Below, one piece after another: positions 25,305-36,000 of a DNA stretch of 64,000 nucleotides. The stretch comes from Chryseobacterium sp. PMSZPI (GTDB taxonomy: Bacteria > Bacteroidota > Bacteroidia > Flavobacteriales > Weeksellaceae), in NCBI RefSeq assembly GCF_002835665.1, contig NZ_PIZV01000056.1, positions 1 to 64,000 of the forward strand, written 5' to 3'. The translations under genes and the position numbers were made by a program. The notes beneath the pieces are model-generated. The model did not search any database and was not told where the DNA came from. It saw nothing but the letters and a program-made list of their open reading frames with translations. How positions within the stretch are numbered: the stretch's first letter is position 1; each line of letters begins with the position of its first letter.

Positions 25305-25808
25305 ATGGTAGGAATTATTATGGGCAGTCAGAGTGATCTGCCGATCATGGAACAGGCCGCAAATTTTCTAAAAAGCCTGGATATCCCTTATGAATTGACT
25401 GTTGTTTCAGCACACAGAACGCCGGAAAGAATGTTCGATTATGCTAAAACAGCTAAGGAAAGAGGCTTAAAAGTGATTATTGCCGGAGCAGGAGGGGCTG
25501 CACATCTTCCAGGGATGGTAGCGAGCTGTACGACGCTTCCCGTAATCGGAGTACCTATTTTATCCAGTAATTCTATTGACGGATGGGATTCTGTTTTGTC
25601 TATTCTTCAGATGCCGGGTGGAATTCCGGTAGCCACAGTAGCTTTGAACGGAGCTTTAAATGCAGGGATTTTAGCTGCTAAAATTTTAGGAAGTGCAGAT
25701 GTTCAGGTGGCTGAAAATCTTCAAAAATATCAGGACTCTTTGAAAGATAAAGTATTGGGGACAGTAGATGATATCAAAAATCAACACCCTAATCATTTTG
25801 ATCAATAA
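25305..25808 (+). CDS. purE: 5-(carboxyamino)imidazole ribonucleotide mutase
   Basis: A 167-aa class I PurE that converts N5-CAIR (made by PurK) to CAIR in purine synthesis. The hallmark blocks are GIIMGSQSDLPIMEQA, VVSAHRTPERMFDYAK with the catalytic His, IIAGAGGAAHLPGMVAS, and LQMPGGIPVATVALN. ATG 25305 (MVGIIMG) is preferred; a TTG two codons upstream is also in frame. A terminator follows directly. Confidence 0.97.
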   Translation: MVGIIMGSQSDLPIMEQAANFLKSLDIPYELTVVSAHRTPERMFDYAKTAKERGLKVIIAGAGGAAHLPGMVASCTTLPVIGVPILSSNSIDGWDSVLSILQMPGGIPVATVALNGALNAGILAAKILGSADVQVAENLQKYQDSLKDKVLGTVDDIKNQHPNHFDQ

Positions 25809-25824
25809 TTTGAAGTAAATTATG

Positions 25825-25854
25825 AAAAAACTCTCCAAAAATGGAGAGTTTTTT
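25825..25854. terminator. Terminator between purE and the YiaA/B gene
   Basis: AAAAAACTCTCCA and TGGAGAGTTTTTT form a perfect stem with a 4-nt A loop. It is symmetric, so it serves both convergent genes. Confidence 0.9.
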
Positions 25855-25855
25855 A

Positions 25856-26248
25856 TTATTCCTGAATCATATTGTCTCGTGTATTTTTCTGTACGGCAAT
25901 TGCTCCGAAAAGAGCGAGGAGAAATGCAAATGCATAGAATCCTTTTTCACTTGGAAGTATGGTTGCATTCCAAAGTCCGATAGCGAGTAGAACAATTGAA
26001 GATAAGGTAGCAAACCAGCAAATTCCATAATAAATATCTGTTACCTGAATATTCTCTAGTTTATCACGAACGGCTTTCTGCAATGAAACTACGGCAAATA
26101 AGCCATAAAGGAGGATGGTAAAATAATAACCTTTTTCATTCAGCAGCATTTCAGCTCTTGCAAGACCTACAATATAGCCGATCATTCCTGCTCCTAATGC
26201 GACCCACGATGCTGCGACGAATGCATTCGATACTCTTTGTTTTTTCAT
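25856..26248 (-). CDS. YiaA/YiaB-family inner membrane protein
   Basis: A 130-aa membrane protein made of two related halves, each with two helices and a conserved GLxxAxxxLxEKGYY/F turn (IGYIVGLARAEMLLNEKGYYF and LAIGLWNATILPSEKGFYAF). That is the YiaAB two-helix domain in duplicate. The role is unknown. It is transcribed toward purE and separated from it by a bidirectional terminator. Confidence 0.88.
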   Translation of the reverse strand: MKKQRVSNAFVAASWVALGAGMIGYIVGLARAEMLLNEKGYYFTILLYGLFAVVSLQKAVRDKLENIQVTDIYYGICWFATLSSIVLLAIGLWNATILPSEKGFYAFAFLLALFGAIAVQKNTRDNMIQE

Positions 26249-26424
26249 GTATTTAATGTTTTATTTAAAAGGCTAAATATATCCATTTTTTATAAACTTA
26301 GCTATAATAAAGGGAAAATATGGGTAAAATACGGATGAAGCAACAGCTTTAAAAGTGAACGTATTGTGCTCTGGATCGTTACTTTATCATAAGTTTAAAG
26401 CCAACGGAATTTTGTTTTTAATGA

Positions 26425-26556
26425 GAGGCTGTCTAAAAAGTGTCATTCTGAACGAAATGAAGTGGAGTGAAGAATCTCAAATGAATGATAATCAATGAGA
26501 TTTTTCCTACGTCAGAATGACAAAAGCCAAAATTATTTGACTTTTTAGACAACCTC
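26425..26556. mobile_element. MITE-like inverted-repeat element, 132 bp
   Basis: The left end GAGGCTGTCTAAAAAGT and right end ACTTTTTAGACAACCTC are inverted with one mismatch. Inside them GTCATTCTGA and TCAGAATGAC, then GAATCTCA and TGAGATT, form nested arms, so the whole element folds as one hairpin. GAGGCTGTCTnAAAA-type ends resemble transposon ends as I recall them in Bacteroidota. No clear target duplication and no second full copy in the window. Confidence 0.6.
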
Positions 26557-26874
26557 CAATGTTTATAATAGAAAAGGAGTATGAGGAAAATAAAGAAGCG
26601 TAGAGAAAATTTATTTTGATGATTTTAGATCAACCACGGATTACACAGATTTTCACAGATGTTTACGGATATGCAACGTTTACTTTTTTGTATGGAATGT
26701 CTGCTGTTGTTTTCATTCACTAGCGCTCATCATTCATCAATTATCAATGATTATTCATTACTCATTACTCATCATCCTAGCCTCGATAGTAGCGGTTACC
26801 CCGCAGCATGTCTTGGTGTTAGCTTTGGAGCGAGGAGTATGAGCGGATAGCGAGAATAGCTTCTTAAAGAAAAT

Positions 26875-26906
26875 AAAAGACTTTCCAAAATATTGAAAAG
26901 TCTTTT
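26875..26906 (-). terminator. Terminator of ahcY
   Basis: AAAAGACTTT pairs with AAAGTCTTTT around a 12-nt loop, 22 nt after the ahcY stop on the minus strand. Confidence 0.75.
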
Positions 26907-26927
26907 GTATTATAAAGATTAAAAATC

Positions 26928-28241
26928 TTAGTATCTGTAGTACTCAGGTTTGAATGGTCCTTTTACATCTACTCCAATGTACTCAGCTTGTTCAGGAGAA
27001 AGAGTTTCTAGCTCTACGCTTAATTTCTTAAGGTGTAAAGCAGCTACTTTTTCATCTAAGTGCTTAGGAAGCATGTATACTTCGTTTTTATAAGCAGCAG
27101 AGTTGTTCCATAATTCGATCTGAGCCAAAGTCTGGTTAGAGAAAGAGTTAGACATTACGAAACTTGGGTGTCCTGTTGCACATCCTAAGTTTACCAATCT
27201 TCCTTCTGCAAGGATGATTACTTCTTTTCCTTCTACGTTGTAGATGTCTACTTGTGGCTTCACTTCAGATTTAGTGTGACCGTAGTTTTGGTTTAACCAA
27301 GCCATATCGATTTCATTATCGAAGTGTCCGATGTTACAAACGATCGCTTTATCTTTCATTTTAAGGAAGTGCTCTCCTCTTACGATGTTAAAGTTACCGG
27401 TTGTAGTAATGATGATATCTGCGTTATCTACTACAGTATCCAATCTTTTTACTTCATAACCGTCCATAGCAGCCTGAAGGGCACAGATCGGGTCGATTTC
27501 TGTAACCGTAACAATAGATCCTGCTCCTCTGAAAGATGCAGCAGTACCTTTACCTACGTCTCCGTATCCGCAAACTACCACTCTTTTTCCTGCTAACATT
27601 ACGTCTGTAGCTCTTCTTACAGCATCTACTGCAGATTCTTTACATCCGTATTTGTTATCAAACTTAGATTTAGTTACTGAATCGTTTACGTTGATTGCAG
27701 GCATTACTAAAGTTCCATTCTTCATTCTTTCGTACAATCTGTGTACTCCTGTCGTTGTTTCTTCAGAAAGACCTTTAATATCTTTAGTGAATTGAGGGTA
27801 TCTGTCAAAAACCATGTTTGTCAAATCACCACCATCATCTAAGATCATGTTTAATGGTTTTCTGTCTTCTCCGAAGAATAAAGTCTGCTCAATACACCAG
27901 TCAAATTCTTCTTCATTTAGACCTTTCCAAGCGTAAACCGGAATTCCTGCAGCAGCGATAGCAGCAGCAGCGTGATCCTGAGTAGAGAAAATATTACAAG
28001 AAGACCAAGTAACTTCAGCTCCTAAAGCGACTAATGTCTCGATAAGTACCGCTGTTTGGATTGTCATGTGAAGACATCCCGCAATTCTTGCTCCTTTAAG
28101 GGGTTGAGACGGTCCGTATTCTTCACGGATAGCCATTAGACCGGGCATTTCAGCCTCTGCAAGAGTAATTTCTTTTCTTCCCCATTCTGCTAGGGAGATA
28201 TCCTTAACTTTATAAGGAAGGTATTGAGTTGTTGATTCCAT
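26928..28241 (-). CDS. ahcY: Adenosylhomocysteinase
   Basis: A 437-aa NAD-dependent enzyme that splits S-adenosylhomocysteine into adenosine and homocysteine, relieving product inhibition of methyltransferases. Characteristic blocks are [51 protein letters not shown], the NAD-binding [16 protein letters not shown], and the C-terminal [22 protein letters not shown]...PFKPEYYRY, with the Lys-Tyr pair that caps NAD. Complete and typical. A textbook promoter precedes it. Confidence 0.98.
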   Translation of the reverse strand: MESTTQYLPYKVKDISLAEWGRKEITLAEAEMPGLMAIREEYGPSQPLKGARIAGCLHMTIQTAVLIETLVALGAEVTWSSCNIFSTQDHAAAAIAAAGIPVYAWKGLNEEEFDWCIEQTLFFGEDRKPLNMILDDGGDLTNMVFDRYPQFTKDIKGLSEETTTGVHRLYERMKNGTLVMPAINVNDSVTKSKFDNKYGCKESAVDAVRRATDVMLAGKRVVVCGYGDVGKGTAASFRGAGSIVTVTEIDPICALQAAMDGYEVKRLDTVVDNADIIITTTGNFNIVRGEHFLKMKDKAIVCNIGHFDNEIDMAWLNQNYGHTKSEVKPQVDIYNVEGKEVIILAEGRLVNLGCATGHPSFVMSNSFSNQTLAQIELWNNSAAYKNEVYMLPKHLDEKVAALHLKKLSVELETLSPEQAEYIGVDVKGPFKPEYYRY

Positions 28242-28260
28242 CTATCTGAAAAATTTTTCG

Positions 28261-28292
28261 CAAATTTACAAACTAAAATCCTGCTGACCAAA
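28261..28292 (-). promoter_or_regulatory. Promoter of ahcY
   Basis: On the minus strand, TTTG (28292-28289), N20, TAAATTTG (28268-28261), ending 19 nt before the ahcY start. It matches the Bacteroidota consensus exactly and nearly abuts the divergent phosphopantetheinyl transferase start at 28296. Confidence 0.8.
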
Positions 28293-28295
28293 AAT

Positions 28296-28910
28296 ATGCC
28301 CCTTTACCGAGATTTTTCAGATGACAATGCCACAATCCTTGTTTGGAAGTATGATGAGAGCGACGAACTTGATATCAATGAGCTTCTTGAGCCGGAAAAT
28401 GCCGAAAAAGTAAAGGATTACCATCCTAAGAAGCTATTGGAGGTATTGATGGTGCGTAAACTTTTGAAGGGTTTAAAGCCCAATTCTAAGATTTTATACA
28501 AAGAAAGGGAACCTTTTCTTTCTCCCAAAGATGCGGAAATTTCCATTACTCATTCTTTTCCTTTTGCTGCAATTGCTATTTCCAGGAATAAAATTGGGAT
28601 TGATGTAGAAAAGTTTAACGCTAAAATTATGAGGGTAATTGATAAATTCACGTATGAAAATGAGCGTGGATTTATTCCTGAGGATAAGGCTGATACTTTT
28701 TATACCATTATCTGGAGTGTAAAGGAGAGTATGTACAAGATTCACCACTCAAAATACTGGTCTTTGAAAAAAAATTATGAAGTAAAGCCTTTTGAGTTGA
28801 AGCATCTTCATAAAATAAGCTGCAGAGTTTATGATGATCAGTTTTCGGATGAATTTAAAGCGAGAGTTGAATTTTTTGACGACTACTGTTTTACGATTGT
28901 GGAGGAGTAG
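28296..28910 (+). CDS. 4'-phosphopantetheinyl transferase superfamily protein
   Basis: A 204-aa protein of the Sfp/AcpT type that moves phosphopantetheine from CoA to carrier proteins. The Mg-binding motif IGIDVE and the WSVKESMYK motif (consensus W-x-x-KEA-x-x-K) are present, with ISITHSFPFAAIAIS providing the CoA-contact His. It could modify the fatty-acid ACP or a secondary-metabolite carrier; no synthase lies nearby. It is divergent from ahcY. Its last 20 nt overlap the 3' end of the FUSC gene on the other strand. Confidence 0.88.
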   Translation: MPLYRDFSDDNATILVWKYDESDELDINELLEPENAEKVKDYHPKKLLEVLMVRKLLKGLKPNSKILYKEREPFLSPKDAEISITHSFPFAAIAISRNKIGIDVEKFNAKIMRVIDKFTYENERGFIPEDKADTFYTIIWSVKESMYKIHHSKYWSLKKNYEVKPFELKHLHKISCRVYDDQFSDEFKARVEFFDDYCFTIVEE

Positions 28911-31155
28911 CGTGTTTCTCATTTCTATATTTTTCAATCACTTTTCGTTGTTCTTTGGCAACATCATAGATCAGTTCGAGGATATCCAGGATATTTTTAA
29001 GTTCTGTTAAATGTGAAATCTTATCCGGATCCCTTCTGTCGACGATATCATTTTCCTCGATCTCTGTTTTTCTTTTCATGAGCATATCTTCAATGAAAGA
29101 ATCTTCTGGTTCCAGGCGGCTTTCCATTTTAAGGGTTTCGCTGATGTCCTCTCCATTTAATAACGTTGAGGTTTGCTGCATTTCTGCTTCAATTTTTCTG
29201 CTCCAGTTTTCTGCATCTACTTCAGGGTATTGTTCATTGCTTTTAGAGTATTGAGAAAGAGAAGCTGTATAAGCTGTAATAAGATGTGAGGTGGCTACAA
29301 ACTGGTGGACAACTTCTAATTTTTTTTGCTGGTTTTTAGGATCCGAAATCATCCTTTGGAAATTATCCGAAAGATTGGCCAAAGAAATAATAGCATTCTT
29401 TCGCTTTACTTTATAATCTTCAATATCGAAATTTCCTTTTAAGAATTTAGAAATCACACTCTGAAAATAGATGAGGTTATCTTCAGCCGACTTTTTCATC
29501 AGATCCAGGTTCTGGGTATGCTCCCAAACCGGCAATACAATATAAGAAACAGCAAAAGCTATAATTCCGGCAATCGCTGTATCTAGAACTCTGTCTTTGA
29601 AAATAATATTTACTTTTCCCGGATTTAAGAAATTAAAACTAAGGAAAACATAGATGGTCATGAATAATACAGCCCAAAAATATCGTCCTTTCAAAAAGCT
29701 GAAGCACATGATCATACTGATCAGGAGAATGGCTAATAACACACTATTAATGTGTATGAAATGCAGGATGATATAAGCAATTGTAGCCCCGGTAACTGTT
29801 CCGTAAAGTCGAAGCAGGTTTCGTTGTTTGGTAATGGAGTATGCGGGTTTTAAGATCGCTGTAATGGTAATTAATATCCAATAGGTGTGGCCTAGTCCCA
29901 GAAAGTCAAACATAGAGAAAAGATATCCTAGCAATAAAGCAGTGGTAATCCTTATCGCATGGCGAAAGTGGGAGGAGGACAGTGATATATTATTTCTTAA
30001 AACTTTGGCATTAAGTTTAGGCTCATTGGGCATAAATTTTTTCAAGTCTAATCCGGTGGATAAACTTTTTGCCAGTTTTACGTTTTGAGAAAATACTTTA
30101 TAAATCTCATTGATCTCTTTGGTAATTTCATTGATGCGCATCAGAATTTGACGCAGGATCATGAAGTTTTCCAGATTATCAGAAGACAGTTGTTTATTTC
30201 TAAGTTCGAAATAATTGTAATTAAGATTCTTTAATTCAAGTTCCAGATTGAACATTGGTTTTGCTCTGGTTCCGCTTTGGAGGGCAATTCCGATATTGGT
30301 AATTTCTTCGGCTAAAAGGTTGAGGTAATCGTGGATGTTGACCAGAATCATGCTGTCCTCAAAACTCTGTTGTAGCTTTTGGTAATCACTTTCGGAAGTC
30401 ATCAGCTTCTCATGAAGGTCCATAGAATTCAGAAACATCAACATTAATAGACGACTGGTGGTCGTAGATTCATTGACAATCGTTCTGGTTTTAAAAACAG
30501 TCTCTCTGGTATCTTCCTGAAGATTTTTGATTTCTATTTGTTTCGCAATAACCTGCGTTGTAAGCTTATCGAAATCCGGGCTTTTTTGGTAATAGTTGGC
30601 TTTAATTTTTAAGAACTCTGCGAGTTGAAGATAATTTTCTCCAATCATTTGTCCTGCCAGTTTGTATGGACGGATAGTGGTTACTACAAGGAAGATAAGT
30701 AAAAACCATATACAACCGCTGGCGAAGATTAATAAACTTTTTAAAATATTGTTTCCTGTAAGGTGACCGTCAATAAAAATGGCAAGTACTACCAGGGATA
30801 ATGACCCTACAGCAGCCAATCTTTGGCCATAGACACCAATCAGCGAGAAGAACATTCCAAAAGCAACGATTTCAAGAAGAACTAATATTTTGAAGTTCAT
30901 TACCAGACTGGCAATGGTGGCGACAAAAACAAAACAGCAAATAGCAAAAGCAAGGGCGTTTCTTCTTCGAATGAAAGGTCCGGGTTGATCGGTAAGGGCT
31001 ACAAAACTGGTTCCAAGCGGGAAAAGGAAGTATTCCTTTAGAATTCCAAAGTGGGCAAGGACTAAACAAGGCAGAACGGTGGCTAATGTAATTCTGATGG
31101 CAGAATATACATATTGACTCGTTACAAATTTTTTTAGCTCCGCCGAATAGTTCAT
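28891..31155 (-). CDS. FUSC/YccS-family membrane protein
   Basis: A 754-aa inner-membrane protein. Two six-helix bundles (about residues 15-165 and 395-540) each precede a soluble helical domain, the arrangement of YccS/YhfK and the aromatic-acid exporter AaeB (FUSC superfamily). The second bundle starts SHFRHAIRITTALLLGYLF, the usual FUSC signature. It is predicted to export organic acids or toxic compounds; no substrate is known. A TATTTTTG box ends 4 nt before the ATG. Confidence 0.88.
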   Translation of the reverse strand: MNYSAELKKFVTSQYVYSAIRITLATVLPCLVLAHFGILKEYFLFPLGTSFVALTDQPGPFIRRRNALAFAICCFVFVATIASLVMNFKILVLLEIVAFGMFFSLIGVYGQRLAAVGSLSLVVLAIFIDGHLTGNNILKSLLIFASGCIWFLLIFLVVTTIRPYKLAGQMIGENYLQLAEFLKIKANYYQKSPDFDKLTTQVIAKQIEIKNLQEDTRETVFKTRTIVNESTTTSRLLMLMFLNSMDLHEKLMTSESDYQKLQQSFEDSMILVNIHDYLNLLAEEITNIGIALQSGTRAKPMFNLELELKNLNYNYFELRNKQLSSDNLENFMILRQILMRINEITKEINEIYKVFSQNVKLAKSLSTGLDLKKFMPNEPKLNAKVLRNNISLSSSHFRHAIRITTALLLGYLFSMFDFLGLGHTYWILITITAILKPAYSITKQRNLLRLYGTVTGATIAYIILHFIHINSVLLAILLISMIMCFSFLKGRYFWAVLFMTIYVFLSFNFLNPGKVNIIFKDRVLDTAIAGIIAFAVSYIVLPVWEHTQNLDLMKKSAEDNLIYFQSVISKFLKGNFDIEDYKVKRKNAIISLANLSDNFQRMISDPKNQQKKLEVVHQFVATSHLITAYTASLSQYSKSNEQYPEVDAENWSRKIEAEMQQTSTLLNGEDISETLKMESRLEPEDSFIEDMLMKRKTEIEENDIVDRRDPDKISHLTELKNILDILELIYDVAKEQRKVIEKYRNEKHATPPQS

Positions 31156-31322
31156 ACTACAAAAATAACTATTGAAAACAAAAAATGCCCTATAAAGAAG
31201 ATACTTTTATACACTTAAATGTTATATTTTTTTAATAATTGTTTTTTGTAATTATTAATGGGCGGGCTTTTGTCTGTAAAGGGATATTGAAAATTAACTG
31301 ACAAAGCAGACTGACCATTCAT

Positions 31323-31739
31323 CTATTGAACTTTTTCAAAGGTATATTCAATCATTTCGTCTTGCCAGTCTTTTCTGTATCCAAGTAAGGTATTCCCTTT
31401 TTGTTGTAAACGGAATCCATGTAAAAAACTCTCTTTAGAAGGTGGAGAAGAGTAGGAGAATATAATTTCACCGTTTGAATTCAATTTCCAGGTTGCATTA
31501 ATCTGATATTTGATAAATTCCTTGCAGGATCTTACATTTTTTTCGGTGATGTTCACATGATTTTTTTGAAAATCTAATACCAGGTAAATCATATATCCGG
31601 CACACGGGTCCGGTTTTGTCGTTTCTTCACATACACTTCCTATGACGGCTCTAAAACTTTTTCCAACCAGATTGGTCTGTGCTAAGTAGTATTGACAGCA
31701 GCTTAAAAAGAACAAAAGTATAATGGAACGTTTTTTCAT
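31323..31739 (-). CDS. Hypothetical exported protein
   Basis: A 138-aa protein with a signal peptide (MKKRSIILLFFLSCCQYYLAQ). The mature part is beta-rich and contains three to four Cys (SVCEETTKPDPC, NVRSCKEF), probably disulfide-linked in the periplasm. Not recognised. The ATG at 31739 is chosen because the longer open frame (to 31772) would run into the porV terminator hairpin. It lies downstream of porV but beyond that terminator. Confidence 0.7.
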   Translation of the reverse strand: MKKRSIILLFFLSCCQYYLAQTNLVGKSFRAVIGSVCEETTKPDPCAGYMIYLVLDFQKNHVNITEKNVRSCKEFIKYQINATWKLNSNGEIIFSYSSPPSKESFLHGFRLQQKGNTLLGYRKDWQDEMIEYTFEKVQ

Positions 31740-31759
31740 AAGCTTTATTTGATTCCAAC

Positions 31760-31787
31760 AAAAAAGCCTCATGATGATGAGGCTTTT
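31760..31787 (-). terminator. Terminator of the porU-porV unit
   Basis: AAAAAGCCTCAT and ATGAGGCTTTT form a strong stem around a 4-nt loop, 18 nt after the porV stop. Confidence 0.85.
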
Positions 31788-31804
31788 ATATAATTGATGT
31801 TATT

Positions 31805-32968
31805 TTAACGATCATTGTTTGATGTTTCATCTCCGATGTTCCATGTAAGACCGAAACGAAGTGTATTGTCTAGAGCAGTATTGATCTTAGACATATTAAT
31901 CAGGTAAGAAAGATCCAGTCCGAAAGAACGGTATTTTAGGCCAATACCAGCTGTAGCAAACTGTCTTGCTCCTTGCTCTGCACTTTCATTGAAGTAACCT
32001 CCTCTTACGGAAAAAGCATTATCATATGAATATTCAATAGCGCCGCTATACATGATACTGTTCTTATTTTTGAAAGATTTTCCAATACCTGCCATTACCC
32101 CTACGTTGGGAATCTGGTAATCAGGTTGTCTTGTATTAGGGTTTATTCCTACATATTCAGCTCCCGGAACTAAAAGCTTTGAACCTTCAACGCTGATTCC
32201 GATTCTGTTCATATCATCCAGATACATATCATATCCAACCCCTAATCTTGCCATAGTCGGAAGATAGGATCTTGATTCTTCATTTCCAGTATAATCCAAT
32301 TTCGGACCCAGGTTCTGGATGGCAAAACCTGCATTTACTTTTCCGTCATATCCTCCGATACTTGAGAATCTTGGTGAAGTATAGTATCCTGAAACATCTA
32401 CTGCGAAAGAGTTAGCAGCTTTAAGTGTTGTATCTGTATTGAACCCACCGGCTAAGTCTGAACGGATGAATCTACCTGTAACAGCCATTGAGTAGGAATC
32501 AGAAAGTTTCAAACCATAGGCAACGTCAATAGAGAATTCATTTGGTTTTGATGTACCCATTGAAGCTACTTCGGTACCTACCAACTGGGTAAGATCCACT
32601 TGCCCCATATTGAAATAATAGATACTTGCGGAAATGGTAGACCTTTCTTCCTGCCCCAAGAATTTATGGAATGATCCATAAAGTAAAAATACGTCATTGG
32701 TAAGTTTTCCCATATAAGGTGTATAGTTAAGACCTATGGAAGAACTTGTTCTGCTAAAAGGATATTTTGCAGCATTCCAGAATTGTGAAAATGCATCCGG
32801 AGATGTTACTACCCCTTGATCTCCCATACCTCCAGATCTTGCATCCGGTGCAATTCTTAGAAAAGGAGCTCCGGTAAGTACTGGGCCAACTTTACCTAAA
32901 TCTTGCGAATAGCCTAGAAAACCAGCACTTAAACCAAATCCTAAAAGCAGTTTAGTAGTTAAATTCAT
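31805..32968 (-). CDS. porV: Type IX secretion system outer-membrane protein PorV
   Basis: A 387-aa outer-membrane beta-barrel (FadL-like) with a signal peptide. Characteristic N-terminal sequence is FLRIAPDARSGGMGDQGVVTSPDAFSQFWNAAKYPFS. PorV (LptO) carries T9SS cargo from the translocon to the PorU sortase at the cell surface. It follows porU by 59 nt on the same strand, the usual flavobacterial arrangement. Length is typical. Confidence 0.95.
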   Translation of the reverse strand: MNLTTKLLLGFGLSAGFLGYSQDLGKVGPVLTGAPFLRIAPDARSGGMGDQGVVTSPDAFSQFWNAAKYPFSRTSSSIGLNYTPYMGKLTNDVFLLYGSFHKFLGQEERSTISASIYYFNMGQVDLTQLVGTEVASMGTSKPNEFSIDVAYGLKLSDSYSMAVTGRFIRSDLAGGFNTDTTLKAANSFAVDVSGYYTSPRFSSIGGYDGKVNAGFAIQNLGPKLDYTGNEESRSYLPTMARLGVGYDMYLDDMNRIGISVEGSKLLVPGAEYVGINPNTRQPDYQIPNVGVMAGIGKSFKNKNSIMYSGAIEYSYDNAFSVRGGYFNESAEQGARQFATAGIGLKYRSFGLDLSYLINMSKINTALDNTLRFGLTWNIGDETSNNDR

Positions 32969-33027
32969 ATGTTGTCTTTTATATATTATCAGTTTTTTAT
33001 TAATTTTATTGTCTATGTATTATTCAA

Positions 33028-36000
33028 TTATTTCAAAAGTACCATTTTTTCTACAGCTGTAGCACTTCCTTTGCATTTTTCTTGATTTTGACTTTTTGCA
33101 AATATCTTAAAAATATACGTACCTTTTGCTACTGTAGACCCAAAATCATCTCTTCCATCCCATTCTATAGCTTGTCGAGGGGTTCTAAAGCCTTGTAGGA
33201 ATGGTTCTGCAACTACGGGTTGTGATAATGTTCTTACCAATCTTCCGGTAATTGTATAAATCTGTACATTCACATTCAGGATATCATCACAGTTATGCTC
33301 AAACTGAATGTAAGTCTTATTTGTAAAAGGATTTGGCCAGTTCAACGGTCGGTTGATCACTAAGTGTTGATCGGATTCATCCTTAACTTCAAAATTTAAC
33401 GTAGCAGTTGTCGAATTATTGTTTATATCCCAAACTTTAAATGTTAACTGATGTTGGCCAATTGCCAGATTTTTGAATGGGTAGGTTACATTTCCTTTTT
33501 GATAGTCGGCAAGACTTGGATTTAAACATCCGTTTCCTTCCCCTGCAGAATAGAAATCATTTAACACAACTGTATTGATGATTTGTCCATCCAAGTAAGT
33601 GGTAATGTCATGACCAACTCCTGATCCGGTAGAGTTAATTCCCGTATCATCTGTAAGACATGCCAAAAGCATTGGGTTTTGATTGGTAATTCCACCATCA
33701 GCAAAGTTGGTGTTATTCATGTATAATTTTACTTTTGGAGGTTGGTTGTCATTCACTCCGTTAGGATTGATATCACCTACCTGTACAGCCTGATTGTTGA
33801 AAACATCCGACACCTTGTTATCGGCATAGGCTAATATCCTGCCTTGTCCTACAGCATAATTGATGTCTTTTGGAACATAGAATTCAGCAGTGAAAACTCC
33901 ATTTACTGCTGTTCCGGCAGCTTTTACAATCGGGCTTCCTTCTTCGGTATAACTTAATACGGGAGAGAGGGCTCCATTGTTGTTTAAGGTTTGTTTGTTT
34001 AATCTTTTATCAAAAATATTGATGGAAACTCTTCCGTTAAAAGTATTGTTTAATGTCCCGTTAGGGTTGTTGATATGTCCTTTTACTTTTACAAAATCCA
34101 ATCCTCTGATTAAACCTGGAACTGGAGTTTCAATATTATCTATTACCAAAAATCTTTGAGGTCTGCTCAATTTCATAGCAGGATCTCCCAGAAGATTTAC
34201 TTTTAAGTGATTACTGTTGGCTCCGTATTGTTTTTTTGCATTTAAATGAGAATATCCTAAAGAACTGAAGTCATCGTTGGTTAATTTAAAAATATTCTTG
34301 ATATAAGAATCTGTGAAAGTTCGTCCGTAATCTACACCAATAGCCCGGCTGGAGGTAATCATTGTTGTAGCACCTCCTTGTTTTGTTTTAATAAATTGCT
34401 CACCGACTGAGTTGATAGCCGGATCATCCCATAATGTAAAGTCACAGGTAATTGTAGATACAAACGGGAATCTACTGTATACGTTAGAATAGTTGTTGAC
34501 GTTTTGAACTTCCGTAGCTGTTAATACTCTGGCTTGAGCCCACCCATTGATTCCTCCGTGTCCGAAATATAATAAATATAAGCTGTTTCCGATTGCATTG
34601 GAAATGGCTTGATTGACTTGTGGATATCTTGGTCCTGCAGCTGTACTCTGAGCAGGGAAAGCATCCAGGTAAAGTTTTTTTACATTGTATTCCTTAAGTT
34701 CCTGTTGCCCGGGCTGCTCAAATGTATCTACTAATGTACTGTTTACCACATTATGAAACGGACCGCCTCCATCAGCTGCATCGTCTACCACAAAATCCAG
34801 TTTCATACGCCATTCACCAAATGGACTGGATTGCCCCGGTTGTGCATTGTAATAAGCCAGTGTTTTGTTGATCATGTCTCCTGCTTCAGTAACATTGGCT
34901 GCCGGAATCCTTCCTACAGGTAAATCTGGTAAATTATTTTCAATAATAGCTGCAGTTTGTGGCTGGGTCATGACTATATAATCATCTGTAATAAATGAAG
35001 ATATAAGATCATTGGAATATTCACTTTCGTATCCGCTTACAATATTATTGTTGTTAGAAATTCTGTTTTTATAATCATAGGACGCATCTCCAAGAATAAA
35101 CACATATTTAAGCCTCCCTTGAGGAGCATTTAATTTGGTGACAAAATCTCTTACAGCGGTAAGGTCTTTACTTCCGCTTCCGAATTCTTCATAGATTTTA
35201 TTAACATCTACAACTTCTACCTTATAATTGTTTTTGTTCTGATGATAATTGGCAAGTCTTTGTGCCTGTCCCATCATTTCAGGAACTGTAAGTATCAAAT
35301 AATCTATATTTTGCAAAGCGGAAAGGTTCTGATTACCGATTCTGCCTACAAATTGTGGACTGAAAGCCGCATCAGCCCGGAATGCTACGAATTCATTATT
35401 AAAATTCTGATCAGCAGCGATATAAGCAAAATTGAAAGATCCTGCACCTGCTTTATTAACAGTTCTTTTAGCATTGGTAATATCGGTAACATCCCATACC
35501 TGTTCTATATTAGATGCATTGGAAATACTGAATCCATAGTTTTCATTACTGCCACTTACAATGGAATAATCCCTGAAGTTCATCTGTGAACCATTGAAGG
35601 CAAGGTTTTCTTTATACTGTACTTCAGCATAATCCAAATAAAACGTTCCGTTAGGATTTACAGAAATATTCGGGGTATATTTAAATGTAATTTGATTCCC
35701 TGTCAGGTTTGTGATCTGATTCGCAGTCCTGGGGTATTTCATGGGATAGAAAACAAACTGATAGGTAGACTGATCTGCAGGGACTGTAAATGTAGTTGGG
35801 TTTTGATCGTTGATTTTGAACTCAAGTGTATTTTGTTGTGCAGTATAACCTATTACGCGTGTGCCATATCTGATGACATCAGTAGCTTGTATCGGAGATT
35901 TGGTAGTAAAGGTAACGGTCTTTTCAGTTGTAAAAGGGGTATCTTCTACCCATGTTCTTCCTATTTTTAAGAGATTTTTCTGATCGTTATTGATGACTTG

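Larger units (their letters stand above)
26249..26927. other. Intergenic region with an inverted-repeat element
   Basis: A 679-bp gene-poor stretch. It holds a 132-bp inverted-repeat element (26425-26556), a fragment of the ACACAGATTTTCACAGAT intergenic repeat (near 26644), a run of CATTA/TCATT-type repeats (26705-26775), and the ahcY terminator. A 63-codon open frame here is low-complexity and not accepted. Confidence 0.55.

Noticed and set aside
26659-26850. 63-codon open frame
   Set aside because: Low-complexity Ser/His-rich translation of intergenic repeat DNA without a recognisable domain.
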